Shown here one piece after another: positions 57,301 through 64,000 of a DNA stretch of 64,000 bases. A program made the translations under genes and the position numbers. Below the pieces are notes generated by a model. That model worked only from the letters and a program-made list of their open reading frames with translations, had not been told where the DNA came from and did no database searches. Every line of letters starts with the position of its first letter. The first letter of the stretch is position 1. The DNA comes from JAFAGO01 sp031987605 (GTDB lineage: Bacteria > Bacteroidota > Bacteroidia > Flavobacteriales > Weeksellaceae), in NCBI GenBank assembly GCA_031987605.1, contig DALZZF010000011.1:24845-88844 (forward strand). Direction: 5' to 3'.

Positions 57301-57519
57301 TTTTCTCATTTTTTCAAAATCATCCATTCTGTCGAATCTTTGAATCTGATGAGTCACACTCCATTCTACTGCATCATAAAAAGAAGTTTTGCCAAATCCA
57401 TTGGGTGCATAAATAGACGCAAAGTCCATTATCTCACCATTGGAAGTAAAATCAAAAGTTGAGTTTTCTTCTTTTTCAAATGCTCTAAAACCAGTTATTT
57501 TTACACTTTTGATTTTCAT
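54385..57519 (-). CDS. lmuB: LmuB-like SMC/Rad50 ATPase (Lamassu)
   Basis: The protein has 1044 aa. The N-terminal ABC half has Walker A APNGFGKTS (38-46). Two long coiled-coil arms (about 170-500 and 550-880) flank a zinc-hook-type apex SDCPLCNHH (Cys525, Cys528). The C-terminal half has STAQVNILSLSIFLARAL (signature-like) and Walker B CIFIDDPIQSMD. This is the sensor ATPase of Lamassu systems, thought to detect foreign DNA ends or structures. Its start overlaps the LmuC-like gene by 4 bases. It is the last gene of the operon. Confidence 0.85.
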   Translation of the reverse strand: MKIKSVKITGFRAFEKEENSTFDFTSNGEIMDFASIYAPNGFGKTSFYDAVEWSVTHQIQRFDRMDDFEKMRKENSLPLLLNNSSNSGKVIVETDSNTFENTINKRKVYSTKTKPDNEYFRNQILSQDLIDTFIKEERAEKRYERFLEIDNDLKKYDSIYKKAVKVLDFIKQEKVRIDGEIEKQKKSLQLEIDYDQEFKKFDEINELIGFLKKNEEILDYVTKESFDETLHDNLSRNVKVRLLTLEEEFTKIGLQIDNIRLAKDGEENGDNKPKGGVLEYIDNRKRLENFDNQIKELNRIITLIESKDKAQRGIENTDRSLLEHRKRLEEVLSIEKKIEEYLILQKWIEEQEKRIGEFKNENGVKESEKSLIEEEINLLKSKNDQLQESLKLNQIRLEQIPDQKAKLEQLSKNHLSVKKSIEDLSKLIEDKEPKLFELKRILEQFGYYETKIDEDLELLSEFAPFTNHQDLITQQLDLKINLEIKNKQLDETQSKINNQKQFNNELKEYVNRGLEIISQTHTSDCPLCNHHYNSFEELSNNIVENKFFDNQLKENLENKISIETEINELKEKIISGNDNIKKYFALLKQPFSNDYSTLEKEIEKLNLQREEKKQELKNNLENTNEILVFFGNEQTPDELTKTIQEEISKILKGINDNTELINTNNKKTGDLTVIINGNNDNIKRFSDNIEIQQKSDDYKIVIDYFNLVLNHNQVDKAILLNAKSDIEKIITEFITEKKKYEDSLNQLNIELSNHNLSKQEYNNRIQQVNDAKNLSLRAYESYESFIKSEFKIELTDKDKSQIEKEFFDLIEKQKQTQKIIEDKIEKYKIVEVLKDDCLNATVSQKIQDKIKKDQEDLKKLDNAERQLNNEKDNLIKYLTKTIDDFFYSELINKIYKKIDPHPDYQAIEFKCEFADAKPRLQIYTTKVNDKGDVERSVPALYFSTAQVNILSLSIFLARALKTKNPETKEAVDCIFIDDPIQSMDSINVLSFIDLFRGITLSLGKQLIVSTHEENFHLLLQKKIPNELFKSKFIEFETFGKVKSN

Positions 57520-58061
57520 TTCTTATTCAATTCTTTAACAATAAACTCTTGAGCTTCTTTATCACCTATAATCTTATCTCCCGTATCTAAAAGTTTCCAT
57601 AAATCAGGATTAATAGGAACATACTTAGAAATGTTTACTTCTACGGTTGTATCCACAATTTCTTTTAAGTCAGAATTCGTAATATGTTTGATTATCAATT
57701 TGCTTGCTTCATCTTCGTTAAACTTTTGTGAAAAGTTATCTTCAACTATTTTCCTACTTGAGAATTTATCATTTTCTATTTTATTCTTTAGCTCTTTGGA
57801 GGTTTTATTATTTGTCACATAAATAATATACAAATTCCACTTTTCATAAACAGACTCTAACTTGGGTTGATATTTCAATGCTACTTCTTCAGAAATTTTT
57901 TGCCACAAATTATTTTCTTCCAACACTGAAGAATTTGTTAAAACAAAAAATACTGAGATTCTGACATTTAATTCTACCAATTGAAAATTGAAAATACAAT
58001 TTGTATATTTCTTGGATAGTTCCTGTAAAATTTCTTGACTATATTCCGAATACTTTTCCAT
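57516..58061 (-). CDS. lmuC: LmuC-like accessory protein (Lamassu)
   Basis: The protein has 181 aa, cytosolic, mixed alpha/beta, with no catalytic motif that I can see. It overlaps the protease gene by 23 bases and the SMC ATPase gene by 4 bases. This size and position match LmuC, the middle component that bridges the SMC ATPase and the effector in Lamassu (an ABC-three-component system). The assignment rests on operon context. Confidence 0.75.
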   Translation of the reverse strand: MEKYSEYSQEILQELSKKYTNCIFNFQLVELNVRISVFFVLTNSSVLEENNLWQKISEEVALKYQPKLESVYEKWNLYIIYVTNNKTSKELKNKIENDKFSSRKIVEDNFSQKFNEDEASKLIIKHITNSDLKEIVDTTVEVNISKYVPINPDLWKLLDTGDKIIGDKEAQEFIVKELNKK

Positions 58062-59418
58062 ATTCTTCTTTGAGTTTTATTAGTAATTCATTTTCATTAG
58101 ATTTTTTGTAGGTCTTATAGTTCTCACTATTTTCAACCAACATAAAATGTTTCAGATATTCAAAATGAATAAAGTTATATTTTTCAAATACAAATTCTTT
58201 TAATTCAGAGAGAGCATTTGTGATATTATTGACATCCGAATTTAGCGTTCCATTTTCGTAATTGCTTTTTAAAGAATCAATCCGAGGAATAATGCTACCT
58301 TTATCTAACTTGTAATGTTTAATATTGGACTTTATTGGAGGTTTGTTCGTTTTAATAAATACAGTTCCATTCTCTTCTAAACCATCATAATTAGAAACCA
58401 AACAATCCTTTAAAAAATCCGTCTCCAACCAATCCGTATCAGTTTTTCTGTACAATAATCTCAAATAGCAAAAGATATTTTCCAAATCACTGATATTACA
58501 AGTCTTATCTTTTACAATATTTATTAAAGTCAAAAACTCCAGCCAGGTAATATAAATCAACTCATCATTTAGCTTTAGCATATCCTTGTCATTAATCAGT
58601 AATCTATCCGTAAAATAGTCTTTAATAAATCGAGGAGTAATATCACTTGAAAGAACCTCTTCTGTCTTTTGTTTTAAAAATAATCTTGTAAAAGAAATGT
58701 CTTCATCATCTATTCCTGCATCAAAGTTAAAAGCAGTTTGTTGTAAAAATTTGAAATTGACCAAAAATGACGGAAGTAATTCTGGGAGATTATGCTGTTT
58801 AGCTATTTCAATAAAACGCATAATTGGTACAACTGAAATTTCCCCATTGCAGTCTTCCTCAGGAGTTCTACTTTGTATTCCACATATAGTAAGATAATCC
58901 TCGTTAAATTTAATAATACCGCCTCCAGAAAATCCAGAAATATCACTATGTGACAAATGAGCCACTTCAAGCCGTAGACTTAAAACATTTTCGTCAGAAG
59001 AAACAATATCTGATATTTTGTATTTATTGTATTTGTCATCAGATGCTCGTCTACTTTGAGGAAATCCTGCCATATTATATCCAATAGGAGAAAGATCATT
59101 ATCTATAAAAATTTGATTATATCCTTCTATATCTGGAAGCAATAATATAGACGCATCAATTGATGATTCGGAATGTTCAAAATAATTTTCTCCATTTTTG
59201 ATTTCAATTATTTTTTCCTCATTTTGTGAATCCGAAAAACGTAAAGTTATTTCTTTTTTCACTTCGCTTTTCTTTCCCCCTCTTTCATCTTCAATTTCAT
59301 CATAGAACACGTGTCTTGCAGACAATACATACGTTTTATCTGAATCAGCAGGCTGAAAGAGAACTCCACTTCCTTCCCCTAAAATAACTGAGTGTTTTTT
59401 TATATCATTTTCAGTCAT
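58039..59418 (-). CDS. Trypsin-like serine protease effector (Lamassu hydrolase/protease type)
   Basis: The protein has 459 aa. The N-terminal 200 residues are a chymotrypsin-fold protease with a full triad: SARHVF (His36), SSIDAS (Asp88) and SGFSGGG (Ser164). There is no signal peptide, so it works in the cytosol. The C-terminal half is helical and may contact the SMC complex. It follows the MBL gene with a one-base overlap. In Lamassu systems of the hydrolase-protease type such a protease is one effector, released when the SMC subunit is triggered. Its target is unknown. Confidence 0.86.
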   Translation of the reverse strand: MTENDIKKHSVILGEGSGVLFQPADSDKTYVLSARHVFYDEIEDERGGKKSEVKKEITLRFSDSQNEEKIIEIKNGENYFEHSESSIDASILLLPDIEGYNQIFIDNDLSPIGYNMAGFPQSRRASDDKYNKYKISDIVSSDENVLSLRLEVAHLSHSDISGFSGGGIIKFNEDYLTICGIQSRTPEEDCNGEISVVPIMRFIEIAKQHNLPELLPSFLVNFKFLQQTAFNFDAGIDDEDISFTRLFLKQKTEEVLSSDITPRFIKDYFTDRLLINDKDMLKLNDELIYITWLEFLTLINIVKDKTCNISDLENIFCYLRLLYRKTDTDWLETDFLKDCLVSNYDGLEENGTVFIKTNKPPIKSNIKHYKLDKGSIIPRIDSLKSNYENGTLNSDVNNITNALSELKEFVFEKYNFIHFEYLKHFMLVENSENYKTYKKSNENELLIKLKEEYGKVFGI

Positions 59419-60476
59419 TAGTAATTAAATTCATTTTTAGAACTGATTTTAAAATATTCAAAATCGTTAAAATCTTCATCTGTAATAATTTTTGTACCTA
59501 TATTGTAATTAAAATGAATAGTCGCATTGGGGTTATTTTTTATAATCCTCGCAACTGTTCTTTTATTTGGCAAACCGTGTTTAGTGGCGTTTGAACTTAT
59601 TAAATAATTATCGGTCTTAATCATTGACAGCAATTCTGAATTCGTATTGTGCTTACTGCCGTGATGTGAAACTTTTATTAGCTCTGCTTGTAAAGAATTT
59701 TCTTTATCAATTTCAAATTTATTTAATCCCTCAACTACTACTGATGGATGTGCATCACCTAAAAATAAAAAGTTTTTACCTTGATATTCCATTACAAAAG
59801 CAATGGAACTACCATTAGGAATGCTTTTATCTTCTTTAAACTTAAATTTTGGTTTGGATTCTTCTTCTATAAAATCTTTCAAAGATGTTTCAAAATCAAA
59901 CTCTCCACCGCTTGTAAAATAGTCTTCCTTTTTTTTATATAATTCTAATAAGTTTTTTAGACTTTCTATATTTGGAGATAATATTTTAAACTTTAATCCA
60001 AGAAGGTCAATTTCATTACCTTGTTTAATTATTTTACCATCCCATAATTGATTTTTTGACAGGTATTCTTCAAACTTAATCCCTTGTTTGGTGCTTGTAT
60101 AAAAATCGTCTTCACCTTCTTTAATTTCAATATTCAAATCCTGATTTTCTTCAATAGCTAATTCTTTAGCTATTTCTTTTCCAGAGTTAAACCAAACTTT
60201 CTTAATAAGCTTTGGAGCTCCTTTGTCTTTATTCAACCATCTTAATAATCCACCAATATGGTCGTCATCAAAATGAGTCAGAACTAAAAGATCAATCTTT
60301 TGTCCATTACTTTTTATACAATCGATAGCATCAAATAAATCACCTTTTCTCTTTAATCTATTTTCATATGTATCTCCAATACCCCCGTCGATAATAATAT
60401 TTCGGGGAACATCATTTTCTACAAATGAAATCCAAATAGAATCTCCATTAAATGCTTGTAAAAACTTAATTTTCAT
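59418..60476 (-). CDS. ComEC-like metallo-beta-lactamase hydrolase effector (Lamassu)
   Basis: The protein has 352 aa, cytosolic. It has the metal-binding motif THFDDDHIGG (His68, Asp70, Asp72, His73), a FLFLGDAHPS aspartate and KVSHHGSKHN, as in ComEC/Rec2-type MBL-fold enzymes that act on nucleic acids or phosphodiesters. It is the first gene of the four-gene operon with protease, LmuC and LmuB. It lies 35 bases downstream of the AbiEii gene, so it may also be read from that promoter. Whether it cuts DNA or a nucleotide is not known. Confidence 0.86.
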   Translation of the reverse strand: MKIKFLQAFNGDSIWISFVENDVPRNIIIDGGIGDTYENRLKRKGDLFDAIDCIKSNGQKIDLLVLTHFDDDHIGGLLRWLNKDKGAPKLIKKVWFNSGKEIAKELAIEENQDLNIEIKEGEDDFYTSTKQGIKFEEYLSKNQLWDGKIIKQGNEIDLLGLKFKILSPNIESLKNLLELYKKKEDYFTSGGEFDFETSLKDFIEEESKPKFKFKEDKSIPNGSSIAFVMEYQGKNFLFLGDAHPSVVVEGLNKFEIDKENSLQAELIKVSHHGSKHNTNSELLSMIKTDNYLISSNATKHGLPNKRTVARIIKNNPNATIHFNYNIGTKIITDEDFNDFEYFKISSKNEFNY

Positions 60477-60511
60477 AGTTTCGGAATTTAGCTTTTTTTT
60501 ATTGTATCAAA

Positions 60512-61525
60512 TTACGGATTTCCGTAATCTAAAGTTTTTAATTTTTCATTCAACTTTTTGATCTTTTCTATTAATTCTTCAAAATCCAATGATTTACCAT
60601 AAAACATGTTCTCCCGCATTGTTTTGTAATCTTCTTCCCAACGTGAAATAACTTCATCCAGCGGAATAATGTTCAATGTTTCAGGTTTATGTAAATCATA
60701 TGAAATTCCTCTTAGTGGTGTATATTTCTTACGATGTTTCACAATAATTTCAAACAATTCCTTGTTTTTTAAAGCTTCTATACCATAGGAATGATCCATT
60801 AGTCTTTCCAAATCATATAAATGCCTGGTCATTCTCAAATGGCGAATCTTATCCTTAGGTTTCAAAAACTCTTCATGCAAAAGAAATATTTTCTCTAAGA
60901 ATGTTCTTGTTGGGACAACTACCGAAACATCAAATGGTTTTATTGCGAATTTCTGTTCCGGGAATACACTTCCAATAATGGATTCAATGGATTTGGATTC
61001 TGCAGGTTCCATCAACGAACGAGAGCCTATCTCTATTAAGACCCTCTGCGGTAGATAATCTCCCTGCTCTACAATAGACTGGTATTGCAATTCTATAGTA
61101 TGCGGATCGCTGGTATCATCAATTTCATTATTGGTTACCAATTCATATTCTTCATCTGGAATTCCAAGTTCTTTTAACTGAATTTTTAATTCATTAAAAA
61201 AATCTGTGACAATAAATGTTCCTGAGGCTTTTCTCAGTTTTTTAATCTGTGTCTTGGATAATTCACCATCGAATCCTAAAAATTTCCGATCAATCGCTAA
61301 ATCTATGTCTTCGGAAAACCGGTCAATTAAATAATACGCTTTACTCAAAGAGGTTCCGCCTTTGAACACAAAATGCTCTGCAAATTTCGATGAGAAAACT
61401 GCCTTAAGCACCATTGTTACCCACCAATCTTTTTCTATAGCTTGAATTGGAAGACCTAAACGGTTATTAACCTGTTCTAGAATTTCTATCCTTCTTGTTT
61501 TGGAAAGTTTCAACCACTCATTCAT
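60512..61525 (-). CDS. abiEii: AbiEii-type nucleotidyltransferase toxin
   Basis: The protein has 337 aa, the usual size. The nucleotidyltransferase core KGGTSLSKAY (55-64) and RFSEDIDLAID (69-79) is intact. These enzymes form the toxin of AbiE systems and block growth, for example by modifying tRNA ends, during phage infection. The start overlaps the antitoxin gene stop by 4 bases (ATGA), the standard coupling. Confidence 0.92.
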   Translation of the reverse strand: MNEWLKLSKTRRIEILEQVNNRLGLPIQAIEKDWWVTMVLKAVFSSKFAEHFVFKGGTSLSKAYYLIDRFSEDIDLAIDRKFLGFDGELSKTQIKKLRKASGTFIVTDFFNELKIQLKELGIPDEEYELVTNNEIDDTSDPHTIELQYQSIVEQGDYLPQRVLIEIGSRSLMEPAESKSIESIIGSVFPEQKFAIKPFDVSVVVPTRTFLEKIFLLHEEFLKPKDKIRHLRMTRHLYDLERLMDHSYGIEALKNKELFEIIVKHRKKYTPLRGISYDLHKPETLNIIPLDEVISRWEEDYKTMRENMFYGKSLDFEELIEKIKKLNEKLKTLDYGNP

Positions 61526-62127
61526 TTATTTCTATTATTTAAGGATAAAACTTCATTCCTTACCCAAACAGGGGCATTCAAAACTTCTTCTTTTAAAATT
61601 TCTACCGGAATTTTCTCCAATGCCTGATTTATTCTTTGTCTGATTTCATCGGTAATACTCTCCTTTCCTAGCTCCTTTAAACCTTGTACAACATTGGATA
61701 GAATTTTATTTTTAATCGCTAAATTCTTAGGAGCAGTTTTTTTGAAAGTAATTGTTCTTTTACCGACTTTGATCTTACGTGGAGCACCATCTGTAAGATA
61801 AATTACATTCATGGGAATTTGAGTTGAAATTCCCAGTTGCTGTAAAGCAAAAATACCTGTAGGAATAATTCGTATTTTATCTCTTTTTGCAATTGCTTCG
61901 GCTATACTTTCTGTAGATGGGTACAATATTCCTAATTCTTTGTCAATTTTCGGATACAGGTATATTCCGTGTGCCAACCTTACTAAAAGTTGTTTTTTTT
62001 CTAAACGTAACAATACCTTTTTCACATTTTCCGAACTACCTAATTTCGCAAAATCTGAAACAAAAACTATTGTCCCTTTCTTTAGACTTAATATTTTATC
62101 CTCTAATTGACTATGAACGGATTGCAT
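61522..62127 (-). CDS. abiEi: AbiEi-type antitoxin (DUF6088-like)
   Basis: The protein has 201 aa. The N-terminal winged-helix (VFVSDFAKLGSSENVKKVLLRLEKKQLLVRLAHGIYLYP) is typical of AbiEi/DUF6088 antitoxins, which neutralise the toxin and bind their own promoter. Repeats of TTGTCCCAAA lie directly upstream and are probable operators. It is the first gene of the minus-strand defence run. Confidence 0.9.
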   Translation of the reverse strand: MQSVHSQLEDKILSLKKGTIVFVSDFAKLGSSENVKKVLLRLEKKQLLVRLAHGIYLYPKIDKELGILYPSTESIAEAIAKRDKIRIIPTGIFALQQLGISTQIPMNVIYLTDGAPRKIKVGKRTITFKKTAPKNLAIKNKILSNVVQGLKELGKESITDEIRQRINQALEKIPVEILKEEVLNAPVWVRNEVLSLNNRNK

Positions 62128-62145
62128 TGTTATTTTCCCACACTA

Positions 62146-62273
62146 TTTGTCCCAAATTTAGTAAAAAAATGGGACATTAATACATGAAATTTAATTTCAG
62201 TTTATGCAAAATAAGTTAAAAGCGAAAAATCATATTTATTGTCCCAAAAGTTTGCCAAATTTGGGACAAATAA
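62146..62273. promoter_or_regulatory. abiE operator repeats (TTGTCCCAAA)
   Basis: TTTGTCCCAAATTTA (62146-62160), ATGGGACA (62169-62176), TTATTGTCCCAAA (62237-62249) and TTTGGGACAAATAA (about 62260-62273) form two inverted pairs upstream of abiEi. They probably bind the antitoxin for autoregulation, as shown for other AbiE systems. Confidence 0.7.
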
Positions 62274-62314
62274 AAACTCATCATTCATGCTGTGGCTTTA
62301 ACCTAACATTGGTG

Positions 62315-62340
62315 AAAAAAAAAAAAAAAAAAAAAAAAAA
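62315..62340. repeat. Poly-A tract, 26 bases
   Basis: An uninterrupted run of 26 adenines lies between the AbiE promoter region and the integrase 3' end. Exact length should be treated with caution because homopolymers are error-prone. Confidence 0.75.
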
Positions 62341-62492
62341 TCAAATAATATTTTTTTTCAAGTAATACACTTATTAAAAATGAATATTAAAACTACTTTA
62401 CTTAATTCACTAATTTAAAAATTCTGACATTCTGTCTAATGCAGACTCTCGATTCTCTCAAATTTATTTCTGATATTCAGTAAAAATTTTAT

Positions 62493-63710
62493 CTAAAAAA
62501 CAAATTTATCCACCGCATCATCCAACTCTTGGGAAATAATCTTGGCATAAATCTGAGTAATCCCAATATCTGAGTGATCCATTAACTTTGAAACGTGTTC
62601 TATCCTCATTCCATTGTTGAGTGCATTGGTAGCAAATGTATGCCGGCTAAGGTGAAAAGATAAATTGAAAGGTAGTTTTAAAGTTTTTCCAATATTTTTT
62701 AGATGTAAAGAACATAAGGATGTACACCGTTCAATTTCAGCATTCGCATAAAGTCTGTTTTCGAAAAACGGAGTATTATTTTCCAACATTGGAAATACAA
62801 AGTTGGATTCTTCCTGATCTTCATCTTTGTATTTATTAAGAATATCAATTGCTACTTGTCCGATTTTGAAACTATGAAATCTTCCGGTTTTGCGAATCGT
62901 TTTGGTAATTCTATTTTCTTTGAGGTTAATATGTTCCCATTGCAATTCCAGAACGTCACTCAAACGCAACCCTCCGGCATAAACGGAAAACAAAAACATA
63001 TCTTTGATTACGGGTGCTTTTGAATTCTGACTTACTTCTAAATCTTTAAACGCTTGAATTTGGTCTTTGTTTAAAAACATTCTCTTTCCTGGTTCTTTCT
63101 TGATTTGGATTTTATCAAAAGGATAAAGATTGGCATCTACCAAATCTTCTTTTATGGCATCTTTAAAGAACTTACTTAAAATGGTCATAGCATGTTTTAT
63201 CGTGGTATTTGAATTTTCGAGAACATTGCTACAGTAATTGTTGTAATCCTTCAACATTGACACTGTCATATCATCAAAATTCAAATCTTTACTTTCTATA
63301 AAATTTTCAAACTTCGAAATGCAATCTTTGTAGCCTCTGTAGGTTCTATAAGAAACTCCGTGTTTCATTTGCTCTAACCTATTGTAAGCATAATTGAAAT
63401 AATTAACAGAAGCTTTCCCCTTAATGGCTTCTTTTAATCTCCTACCCGACACTGTTTTTGATTTTCGTTCCAAGTCTGCAACGTGTCCTTCCGCATCTGC
63501 AACCCTTTGAGACAACAAAGCATTTACCCTTGCTGAATTAGGGAAGCTTTTTCGCACCCTTTGTTTATCTTCATCCCATTGATTCTCCTTGAATTTATAT
63601 CCCGTACTGATGAATCTTGACTTACGATCTTTGATAACCCTAATGTATAAAGGGCTTTCTGCGTTTTTATCTATCTGCTGTGTTCTGAGTATCAGTTTAA
63701 CTGTTGCCAT
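62493..63710 (-). CDS. int: Tyrosine recombinase / ICE integrase
   Basis: The protein has 405 aa. An N-terminal Arm-type DNA-binding region (IRVIKDRKSRFISTGYKFKENQWDEDKQRV) is followed by a SAM-like core-binding domain (about 105-195) and a catalytic domain with GLRLSDVLELQW (Arg), TIRKTGRFH, SFHLSRHTFAT (HxxRH), MDHSDIG and the nucleophile Tyr388 in QIYAKI. All catalytic residues are present. It resembles Bacteroidetes conjugative transposon integrases and should insert and excise the element. It sits at the right edge and reads inward. Confidence 0.93.
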   Translation of the reverse strand: MATVKLILRTQQIDKNAESPLYIRVIKDRKSRFISTGYKFKENQWDEDKQRVRKSFPNSARVNALLSQRVADAEGHVADLERKSKTVSGRRLKEAIKGKASVNYFNYAYNRLEQMKHGVSYRTYRGYKDCISKFENFIESKDLNFDDMTVSMLKDYNNYCSNVLENSNTTIKHAMTILSKFFKDAIKEDLVDANLYPFDKIQIKKEPGKRMFLNKDQIQAFKDLEVSQNSKAPVIKDMFLFSVYAGGLRLSDVLELQWEHINLKENRITKTIRKTGRFHSFKIGQVAIDILNKYKDEDQEESNFVFPMLENNTPFFENRLYANAEIERCTSLCSLHLKNIGKTLKLPFNLSFHLSRHTFATNALNNGMRIEHVSKLMDHSDIGITQIYAKIISQELDDAVDKFVF

Positions 63711-64000
63711 AATCTTTGTACTTTAAGAAATAGAACTAAATTTGTAAAGCAACGCAATCAAATGAAGCAATATAAATCCAATGGGATTTAAACGGAAGCA
63801 TTACAATTCAAAGATACAACATTTAGTACAACAATTATTTATTTCACTTGCTTTTTTTCGCATTTATTTTCACAGTAACATTTCAAAAATACCCTACTTA
63901 TAAGCATATAAGAGTAATCAAATTCAAAAAATTAAATTATACATATAACATAGTATTGGCAAAATGCGGGGTTAATTGCAAGTTGAAATATTTGTAAAAT
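63711..64000. other. AT-rich region upstream of the integrase
   Basis: No gene is seen in the last 290 bases. TAAATCC and GGATTTA form a perfect 7-bp-arm inverted repeat with a 4-bp spacer at 63773-63790, about 63 bases upstream of the integrase start, and may be a regulatory or recombination site. The right element end probably lies here or just beyond. Confidence 0.45.

Larger units (their letters stand above)
62128..62492. other. 365-base gap between abiEi and integrase genes
   Basis: The gap holds the abiE operator repeats, a run of 26 A residues at 62315-62340, and AT-rich sequence after it. No gene is seen. The A-run is unusual for its length and may be polymorphic or assembly-sensitive. 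Confidence 0.6.
15194..63710. mobile_element. Integrative conjugative element (minimal extent)
   Basis: The segment contains a relaxase and accessory protein, ParA, a full Bacteroidetes-type Tra set (E, F, G, J, K, M, N), a coupling protein, a cargo of defence genes and a tyrosine integrase at the right edge reading inward. This is the standard layout of an ICE. The left limit may extend to about 14.5 kb and the right limit beyond 63.71 kb. No direct-repeat att pair longer than chance was found by eye, so the boundaries are not defined. Confidence 0.82.

Noticed and set aside
54385..57519. LmuB-like ATPase as JetC of a Wadjet system that would complete the jetD remnant
   Set aside because: It is in a tight operon with an MBL hydrolase, a trypsin-like protease and a LmuC-sized gene, which fits Lamassu; no JetA/JetB genes are present and jetD is 13 kb away.
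14973..63857. attL/attR pair based on CTTGCTTTTTT at 14973-14983 and 63847-63857
   Set aside because: Only 11 bases of low complexity match; this is expected by chance in AT-rich DNA.
63711..64000. tRNA gene as the integration target
   Set aside because: No cloverleaf or conserved tRNA boxes were seen in this AT-rich stretch.

Overview
The window is AT-rich and looks like a chromosome segment from a flavobacterium (Bacteroidota, probably Weeksellaceae such as Chryseobacterium or Elizabethkingia; this is an inference). The signs are a TonB-dependent receptor, lipoproteins, AT-rich translation starts, Bacteroidetes-type Tra proteins (DUF4134/4133/4138 style), an IS982-type transposase remnant and a Bacteroidetes-type tyrosine recombinase. 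No rRNA, tRNA or CRISPR array was seen.

Region 1 (1-14.5 kb) looks like resident chromosome. A partial gene and an exported TlpA-like thioredoxin lie on the plus strand. The rest is on the minus strand: a sulfur/persulfide cluster (MBL-rhodanese, rhodanese, thioredoxin), a TetR-led efflux operon (TolC, HlyD-like adaptor, MacB-type permease, ATPase, AhpD-like protein), a DinB/CMD pair, and a set with a Cys-containing membrane protein, a copper-type TonB receptor, an APC permease and an exported methyltransferase. Four of these transcription units carry the same 14-bp inverted repeat, GTAAC-N4-GTTAC, upstream of the first gene, which suggests one shared regulon.

Region 2 (14.5-15.2 kb) is a non-coding module with eight 32-bp-spaced degenerate direct repeats, a 22-bp palindrome and an 18/19-bp hairpin. 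It is a candidate origin, oriT or element end.

Region 3 (15.2-40.9 kb, plus strand) is the mobilisation and conjugation module of an integrative conjugative element (ICE): a surface protein, relaxosome protein, relaxase, ParA, and TraE/F/G, four related exported proteins, TraJ/K/M/N, the coupling protein, an M23 peptidase and a Toprim-methylase-helicase giant. The VirB4-like TraG ATPase contains an inserted DnaJ J-domain with an HPD motif.

Region 4 (40.9-62.1 kb) is a dense defence island. It holds a frameshifted JetD (Wadjet) remnant, a two-gene helicase-nuclease plus Argonaute-like pair matching DdmDE, a serine recombinase beside a type IIG restriction-methylation gene whose specificity domain sits in an invertible segment, a four-gene Lamassu-type operon (MBL hydrolase, trypsin-like protease, LmuC, SMC ATPase LmuB), and an AbiE toxin-antitoxin pair with its own operator repeats. 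DdmDE, Lamassu (the DdmABC family) and Wadjet are all linked to defence against plasmids, so the element appears to carry stacked barriers to competing DNA.

Region 5 (62.1-64 kb) holds a 26-A tract, the tyrosine integrase and the presumed right end. Element boundaries were not resolved: no convincing att direct repeat was found by eye.
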